From an uncultured Pelagibacteraceae bacterium (lineage in GTDB: Bacteria > Pseudomonadota > Alphaproteobacteria > Pelagibacterales > Pelagibacteraceae), in assembly GCA_902568465.1 (NCBI GenBank), contig CACFQR010000007.1, positions 1-64,000 on the forward strand: a stretch of 64,000 nt of DNA, read 5' to 3'. The notes under the pieces were generated by a model, which saw only the letters and a list, made by a program, of their open reading frames with translations, did no database searches and was not told the DNA's origin. A program made the position numbers and the translations under genes. This document shows, in pieces, positions 59,144 through 64,000 of the stretch. The first letter of the stretch is position 1, and every line of letters begins with the position of its first letter.

Positions 59144-59965
59144 ATGATTAAACAAGCTATTATTCCTTTAGCAGGTCTAGGAACAAGATTATTACCTTTA
59201 ACAAGTGTTTTACCAAAAGAATTATTGCCAATGAATGGTAAACCTGGACTAGAATATATACTAGATGAATGTTTAGAAGCTGGAATTAAACAAATCATAT
59301 TTGTTATTTCTGTAAAGAAAAAAATTATAAAAGACTATTTTTATAATGATGCCTTTTTCAAGAAAATAATTAAAAAGAAGAAAAATGATAAGAGATTAAA
59401 ATCTGAATATTTGAAAATAAAAAAACTTAAAAAAATGATTAAGTTTGTATATCAAAATAAGCCAAAAGGCACTGGTGATGCTGTTCTTAAATGTAACAAA
59501 CTTATTAAATCAAAACATTTTCTGATGCTGTTGCCTGATGACTTAATTATCAAAAAAAATTGCTCAGTTGGTATGATAAAATTACACAAAAAATATAACT
59601 CTTCAGTAGTAGCATCCAAAAAAGTTCCAAAACGAGAAGTTTCTAGATGGGGAATATTTAAGTTTAATCGATTAAAAGATAAAAATTTTATAATAAAAGA
59701 TGTGATTGAAAAACCTAATATTAAGTCAGCCCCATCAAATTATGCTGTCATTGGAAGATATATTTTACCTAAAAAAATTTTTAGCGTATTAAAAAAACAA
59801 AAACCTGGAAAAAATGGAGAAATTCATATAACGGATGCAATTAAATCTTTAATCGAAGAAAAAAATAGTTTCATTGGTCATGTTTTTGCCGGAAAATATT
59901 TAGATTGTGGAACGATGAAAGGTTATATCAATTCTACTATAGAAATTTCAAGGTTAAGATTATGA
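59144..59965 (+). CDS. galU: UTP-glucose-1-phosphate uridylyltransferase
   Basis: 273 residues. It makes UDP-glucose. The N-terminal PLAGLGTRLLPLTSVLPKELLPM binds the nucleotide, and YILDECLEAGIKQIIFVIS, PKGTGDAVL and LLPDDLI follow. The stop overlaps the ugd ATG (ATGA), so UDP-glucose synthesis and its oxidation are coupled. A sugar-polymer role is likely. Confidence 0.94.
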   Translation: MIKQAIIPLAGLGTRLLPLTSVLPKELLPMNGKPGLEYILDECLEAGIKQIIFVISVKKKIIKDYFYNDAFFKKIIKKKKNDKRLKSEYLKIKKLKKMIKFVYQNKPKGTGDAVLKCNKLIKSKHFLMLLPDDLIIKKNCSVGMIKLHKKYNSSVVASKKVPKREVSRWGIFKFNRLKDKNFIIKDVIEKPNIKSAPSNYAVIGRYILPKKIFSVLKKQKPGKNGEIHITDAIKSLIEEKNSFIGHVFAGKYLDCGTMKGYINSTIEISRLRL

Positions 59966-61260
59966 AAATATGTATGATCGGGGTAGGTTACGTAGGTCTT
60001 GTTAGCGGAGCGTGTTTTGCAGACCTTGGTAATAGTGTATGGTGCGTAGATAAAGATGAAGGAAAGATAGAAACTCTAAATAATAATCAAGTTCCTTTTT
60101 TTGAGCCTGGATTAGAGGAATTAGTTGTAAAAAATTATAACTCTGGAAGATTAAAGTTTACTAATAATTTAAGTCTTGCTGTAAAAAATTCAGATATAAT
60201 ATTTATATGTGTTGGAACCCCAACTAGACGAGATAGTCGATCAGCAGATTTGCAGTATGTTTTCAAAGTAGCTTCTCAATTAAGTAAGCTTATTAATAAA
60301 TTTAAAATTATTATTACTAAGTCAACAGTACCAGTTGGAACAGGGGATAAAATTGAAAAAATAATTTCAAAAAAAAAGAAAAAAAAATATTTTGAGGTAG
60401 TTTCAAACCCTGAATTTTTACGTGAAGGAGAAGCTATAAGAGATTTCAGATTTCCTGACAGAATAGTAGTAGGAACAAAAAATAAAAAAGTTAAAAAAAA
60501 ATTGGAAGTTTTATATCAGCCACTAATTAAAAAGGGAGCTAATTTCTTTGCTACAAACCGAAGAGGGGCTGAGCTAATTAAATATGCATCTAATGCATTC
60601 TTAGCAACAAAAATTTCATTTATTAATGAGATAGCAAACTTATGTGAAAAAACAGGTATTAACGTTGAAGATGTTTCTCTCGGAATTGGTTTAGATAAGA
60701 GGATAGGTGGTCGTTTTTTAAGAGTTGGACCTTCTTATGGCGGCTCATGTTTTCCAAAAGATACAAGAGCTTTAACTGTTACTGGTGATGAATACAAAAC
60801 AGATTTGTCTATAGTTAAATCAGTTATTAAATCTAATGACAAAAGAAGATTAGTTCTTACTCAAAGGGTTAAAAAAATACTATCAAACAAATTAAAAGGT
60901 AAATTAATAACTTTTCTGGGAGTCACTTTTAAACCAAACACTGATGATATGAGACAGTCATCAAGTCTTAAAATGATCCCTTTTCTTGTAAAAAGTGGAG
61001 CTAAAGTTTTTTATTATGACCCATCAGGAAAAAAAAAGGAATTTGATAAGTTAAAAAATGTTTTTTACTGCGATGATATAGCCAGCTCATGTCAAAACAC
61101 AGATTTAGTTATTTTGCATACTGATTGGGAAGAATTTAAAGCTTTGGATTTTAAAAAATTATCAAAAAGAAAAAAATTTAAAATATATGATTTAAGAAAT
61201 ATCTACTCTGTTGAGACAATGAAAAAAAATGGATTTAAATACTATTCAATAGGTAGGTAG
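59962..61260 (+). CDS. ugd: UDP-glucose 6-dehydrogenase
   Basis: 432 residues from ATG 59962, where MKICMIGVGYVGLVSGACF is the standard start; a longer frame from 59905 would run back into galU. The Rossmann motif GVGYVGL, the middle NPEFLREGEAIRDF and GANFFATNRRGAELIKYASNAFLATKISFINEIA, and the catalytic Cys near residue 262 in PSYGGSCFPKD are intact. It turns UDP-glucose into UDP-glucuronate for polysaccharides. The start overlaps galU's stop. Confidence 0.96.
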   Translation: MKICMIGVGYVGLVSGACFADLGNSVWCVDKDEGKIETLNNNQVPFFEPGLEELVVKNYNSGRLKFTNNLSLAVKNSDIIFICVGTPTRRDSRSADLQYVFKVASQLSKLINKFKIIITKSTVPVGTGDKIEKIISKKKKKKYFEVVSNPEFLREGEAIRDFRFPDRIVVGTKNKKVKKKLEVLYQPLIKKGANFFATNRRGAELIKYASNAFLATKISFINEIANLCEKTGINVEDVSLGIGLDKRIGGRFLRVGPSYGGSCFPKDTRALTVTGDEYKTDLSIVKSVIKSNDKRRLVLTQRVKKILSNKLKGKLITFLGVTFKPNTDDMRQSSSLKMIPFLVKSGAKVFYYDPSGKKKEFDKLKNVFYCDDIASSCQNTDLVILHTDWEEFKALDFKKLSKRKKFKIYDLRNIYSVETMKKNGFKYYSIGR

Positions 61261-61265
61261 TTTAG

Positions 61266-61724
61266 TTATATTTCAAATATTGCATCAATTTCTACTGCAG
61301 CCCCCAAGGGTAAAGCATTAGAACTTATTGCAGCTCTAGTATGTTTACCATTATCACCAAAAACATTAGATAAAGTTTCTGAAGCTGGGTTAATAACTTT
61401 TGGTTGGTCTACAAAATCTTCCGTCGAATTAACATATCCAGTAATTTTAAGGCAATTTTTAATTTTGTTAATATCTCCATTCATAGCTTTTTTTGCTTGT
61501 GCTAGAACATTTATAATACAAAGCTTGGCAGCTTTTTGCCCATCTTCTAACTTTAGATCTTTCCCAATTTTACCTTTTAATAGTTTGCCATCATTGGATA
61601 TCGGAAGCTGACCAGAAATAAAAAGCAAACTTCCACTAATCTTAAAAGCTACATATGCACCAACAGGATCTGGTGCGTTTGGAATCTCAATATTTAACTT
61701 TTTTATGTTTTCAGAAGGGTTCAA
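61266..61724 (-). CDS. RidA/YjgF-family protein
   Basis: 152 residues. The family fold is seen in GAYVAFKISGSLLFISGQLPISNDGKLLKGKIGKDL and CLKITGYVNSTEDFVDQPKVINPASE with ALPLGAAVEIDAIFEI at the end. RidA proteins hydrolyse reactive imines from amino-acid metabolism, but several subgroups lack the catalytic Arg: here the final region has ALPLGAAVEID, where the typical one has a conserved Arg (in RxAV), so imine hydrolysis is not certain. Its start overlaps the previous gene's stop by 4 bp. Confidence 0.82.
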   Translation of the reverse strand: MNPSENIKKLNIEIPNAPDPVGAYVAFKISGSLLFISGQLPISNDGKLLKGKIGKDLKLEDGQKAAKLCIINVLAQAKKAMNGDINKIKNCLKITGYVNSTEDFVDQPKVINPASETLSNVFGDNGKHTRAAISSNALPLGAAVEIDAIFEI

Positions 61725-61927
61725 TTTTTTTTAAATATATTTTTAACTTTTTTTTTTAAATCAAGAGGTTTTCTTGCACTCTTTCCTTGCTCGCATCTCC
61801 ATTTGTCATAAGTACCTAAAATTGTATCTTTATTATACTTAGAACAATCAACCTTTGTCTCTGCTAGAACTACTGAGAAACTAGCAAATACACAATAGCA
61901 AAATATGATTGTAATTATTTTTTTCAT
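61721..61927 (-). CDS. Small secreted protein of unknown function
   Basis: 68 residues. A signal peptide (KKIITIIFCYCVFASFSVVLA, cleavage near residue 22) leads to a mature part of about 46 residues with two Cys (KVDCSKYN and KWRCEQG) that could form a disulfide, then a Lys-rich end. The start overlaps the topA stop by 4 bp and the stop overlaps the RidA-family start by 4 bp, so it is part of a coupled operon. I do not recognise a family. Confidence 0.7.
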   Translation of the reverse strand: MKKIITIIFCYCVFASFSVVLAETKVDCSKYNKDTILGTYDKWRCEQGKSARKPLDLKKKVKNIFKKN

Positions 61928-64000
61928 TTTCTTTTCTTCTTTTGTTTATCATATTCTTTCCTTTTTTCAATTAGTATTAATGCATCATCCATATTTATAT
62001 CGTTGGGGTCTTTTTCTTCAGGTATAGTAGCATTTATACTTTTATATTTAATGTATGGACCAAATTTTCCTTTCATAACTCTTACTATTTTTTTATCTTC
62101 AGGATGTTCACCTAAGTTTTTAATTTCGGACGATGATACTCTTCCAGGTTTAGCATCAGCAATCATTGTAACAGCTCTGTTAAGACCAATTGTAAAAATA
62201 TCTTCAGCAGATTCTATTCTTGCTGACTTATTATCACATTTAAGGTAGGGACCAAATCTCCCTGAGTTTAACAAAATGTCCTTACCATTGTCAGGATGTT
62301 GTCCTAAAATTTTAGGTAAAGAGCATAGAAACTTTGCTTTATCTAAATCTATAGAATCAATTGATATACCCTTTGGAATTGAAACATTTTTTAAATTATT
62401 GTTTTCTTTTTCCTTTTTTTTCTTACTTTTCTTAACTTTTACAATTTCAATATTTACATCAGGTATTTTCTCATACTGGATATAAGGACCAAATCTTCCT
62501 ACCTTTAAAAACATATCATTACCATTTTCATGTTTTCCTATCAATTTTGGTTCTGCCAATTGAGATTGCTGAGCAGCTTTAGCTTTAGATAGTGGCCTGG
62601 TAAATTTACACTCAGGATAATTAGAACAACCAATAAAAGCACCTCCACGAAAACTATTTTTTAAACTCAATAATCCATTTGCACAAAGCTTGCATTTTCT
62701 ATCAATATTTCCATCATTATCTCTTTCAAATATTAAAGTGCCAAGACTATCATTTAATAAATCTAAAACCTCTCTTGTTCTCTTTTCTTTAACCTCAGTA
62801 ACGTTTTGACTAAAATCTTTCCAAAATATTTCTAGAACTTTAATCCAACCTTCTTTACCTGATGTGATCTCATCTAATTGATTTTCTAATCCAGCAGTAA
62901 AATTGTAATCTACATATTTAGAAAAAAGTTTTTCCAAAAAAGCCGTAATTAATTTACCTCTATCTGTAGGATGAAATCTTTTATTTAAAATTTCAACGTA
63001 TCCTCTAGTAGAAATAACAGAGATAATACTTGCGTACGTAGATGGCCTTCCTATTCCTAGCTCTTCAAGTTTTTTAACTAAGCTTGCTTCAGAATATCTA
63101 GGCGGTGGTTGTGTAAAGTGTTGTTCATCTATGAGGCTTTCAATGTTAACAGGACCATTTGACATTTTAGGTAAAATACTTTCACCATCCTCCTTTTTTG
63201 GGTCTTTATATATTTTTAAGTAACCATCGAATTTGATTACCGACCCAGTAGTTTTTAAAATAGTCTCTTTATTATCAGATGTAATAGTAATGGTGTTTCT
63301 ATCGAATTGTGCTGATTGCATTTGCGACGATAAAGCTCTACTCCAAATTAAATCATACAATTTATATTGTTCTGGACTTAAATATTTCTTTACCTTTTCA
63401 GGTGAATTTTTAATTTCAGTAGGCCGTATTGCTTCATGAGCTTCTTGGGCATTTTTTGCTTTTTTTCCTGAATAATTTAAAGGATCTTTAGGAAGATATT
63501 TATTTCCATAGGTGGTTTGTATATAATTTCTAAAATTAGATACAGCTTCTCCAGATATGTTTGTTCCATCGGTTCTCATATATGTTATTAAGCCAACGGT
63601 TTCACCGTCCATCTCTATACCTTGGTAAAGTTTTTGAGCTATTTGCATAGTTCTCGAAGCTCCAAGACCCAATCTTCCAGATGAAACTTGCTGAAGTGTC
63701 GAGGTAGTAAAAGGACCTGAAGGATTTCTACTTACTACTTTTGAAGATATATCTGAAATACTAAATTGCATTTTCTTAATACGCTCAGCAGCATCATCAA
63801 CATCCATTTTATTTTTAAAAGAAAATTTTTCAATTTTTTTTCCTTCAAACTGAGAAATATTGGATGTTATAATGTTATCATTATTATCTTTGAAGTTTAT
63901 TTTTAAAGTCCAAAATTCCTTTGGATCAAATAATTCAATCTCATGCTCCCTTTCAGTAATTAATTTTAAAGCGACTGACTGAACACGCCCAGCTGATTTT
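61924..64000 (-). CDS. topA: DNA topoisomerase I (N-terminal part outside the window)
   Basis: At least 692 residues are visible; the start, Toprim domain and N-terminal part lie beyond the right edge. The visible part starts with SAGRVQSVAL, a TopA signature, and includes the catalytic segment GLITYMRTDG (the Tyr before MRTD). The C-terminal half has a CXXC-type zinc ribbon (CKLCANGLLSL and GCSNYPECKF) and then three similar GPYIQYE/GPYLKC/GPYIKYK repeats. It relaxes negative supercoils. Its stop overlaps the following small gene. Confidence 0.96.
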   Translation of the reverse strand, partial: KSAGRVQSVALKLITEREHEIELFDPKEFWTLKINFKDNNDNIITSNISQFEGKKIEKFSFKNKMDVDDAAERIKKMQFSISDISSKVVSRNPSGPFTTSTLQQVSSGRLGLGASRTMQIAQKLYQGIEMDGETVGLITYMRTDGTNISGEAVSNFRNYIQTTYGNKYLPKDPLNYSGKKAKNAQEAHEAIRPTEIKNSPEKVKKYLSPEQYKLYDLIWSRALSSQMQSAQFDRNTITITSDNKETILKTTGSVIKFDGYLKIYKDPKKEDGESILPKMSNGPVNIESLIDEQHFTQPPPRYSEASLVKKLEELGIGRPSTYASIISVISTRGYVEILNKRFHPTDRGKLITAFLEKLFSKYVDYNFTAGLENQLDEITSGKEGWIKVLEIFWKDFSQNVTEVKEKRTREVLDLLNDSLGTLIFERDNDGNIDRKCKLCANGLLSLKNSFRGGAFIGCSNYPECKFTRPLSKAKAAQQSQLAEPKLIGKHENGNDMFLKVGRFGPYIQYEKIPDVNIEIVKVKKSKKKKEKENNNLKNVSIPKGISIDSIDLDKAKFLCSLPKILGQHPDNGKDILLNSGRFGPYLKCDNKSARIESAEDIFTIGLNRAVTMIADAKPGRVSSSEIKNLGEHPEDKKIVRVMKGKFGPYIKYKSINATIPEEKDPNDINMDDALILIEKRKEYDKQKKKRK

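Overview
The window is an AT-rich, very gene-dense stretch of an alphaproteobacterial chromosome. It looks like a SAR11 (Candidatus Pelagibacter) type genome. The basis is the strong A/T bias with Lys/Asn/Ile-rich proteins, many genes that touch or overlap by 1-29 bp, no non-coding gap above about 300 bp, and gene sets typical of that clade: NtrX-TrkAH, an Aap/Bzt-type amino-acid ABC importer, a Ccm cytochrome c system and one tuf gene. No database was searched, so all names come from motif, length and context recognition.

Layout. 1-4.3 kb: the end of ntrX, then trkA, trkH and gpsA. 4.4-7 kb: tRNA-Arg, a small outer-membrane barrel-like protein and a convergent TPR-sulfotransferase. 7.1-11.4 kb: cytochrome c maturation, ccmD-ccmE-ccmC facing ccmF-ccmG-ccmH. 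11.4-15.9 kb: the aapJ, aapQ, aapM, aapP importer, with a structured leader before aapJ and a terminator after it. 15.9-17.4 kb: a secreted protein, a candidate small RNA, an XRE regulator, tRNA-Asn and tRNA-Cys. 17.5-23.1 kb: valS, ilvD and manC. 23.1-25.5 kb: a small island at tRNA-Thr carrying a type II restriction-modification pair. 25.5-26.3 kb: rlmB.

26.4-55.3 kb is one unbroken run on the + strand: tRNA-Tyr, tRNA-Gly, tuf, tRNA-Trp, secE, nusG, rplKAJL, rpoBC, rpsLG, fusA, then the S10, spc and alpha clusters with secY and adk, ending in rpoA and rplQ. It couples translation, transcription and protein export. I see probable promoters before tRNA-Tyr, before rpsL (with a folded leader) and before rpsM. 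55.3-64 kb holds a pseudouridine synthase, lipB, mgtE, panC, galU, ugd, a RidA-family gene, a small secreted protein and topA (cut by the window end).

The most unusual part is 23.1-25.5 kb. A 40-bp perfect repeat covering the D and anticodon arms of tRNA-Thr(TGT), followed by about 43 bp of diverged but alignable upstream sequence, occurs at both ends of a 2.36-kb segment. That segment holds an Eco47II-like endonuclease, a convergent HTH-fused cytosine-C5 methyltransferase, paired GTAGTCC repeats near each end, and no integrase. The displaced half-tRNA keeps its promoter, pointed at the methyltransferase gene.
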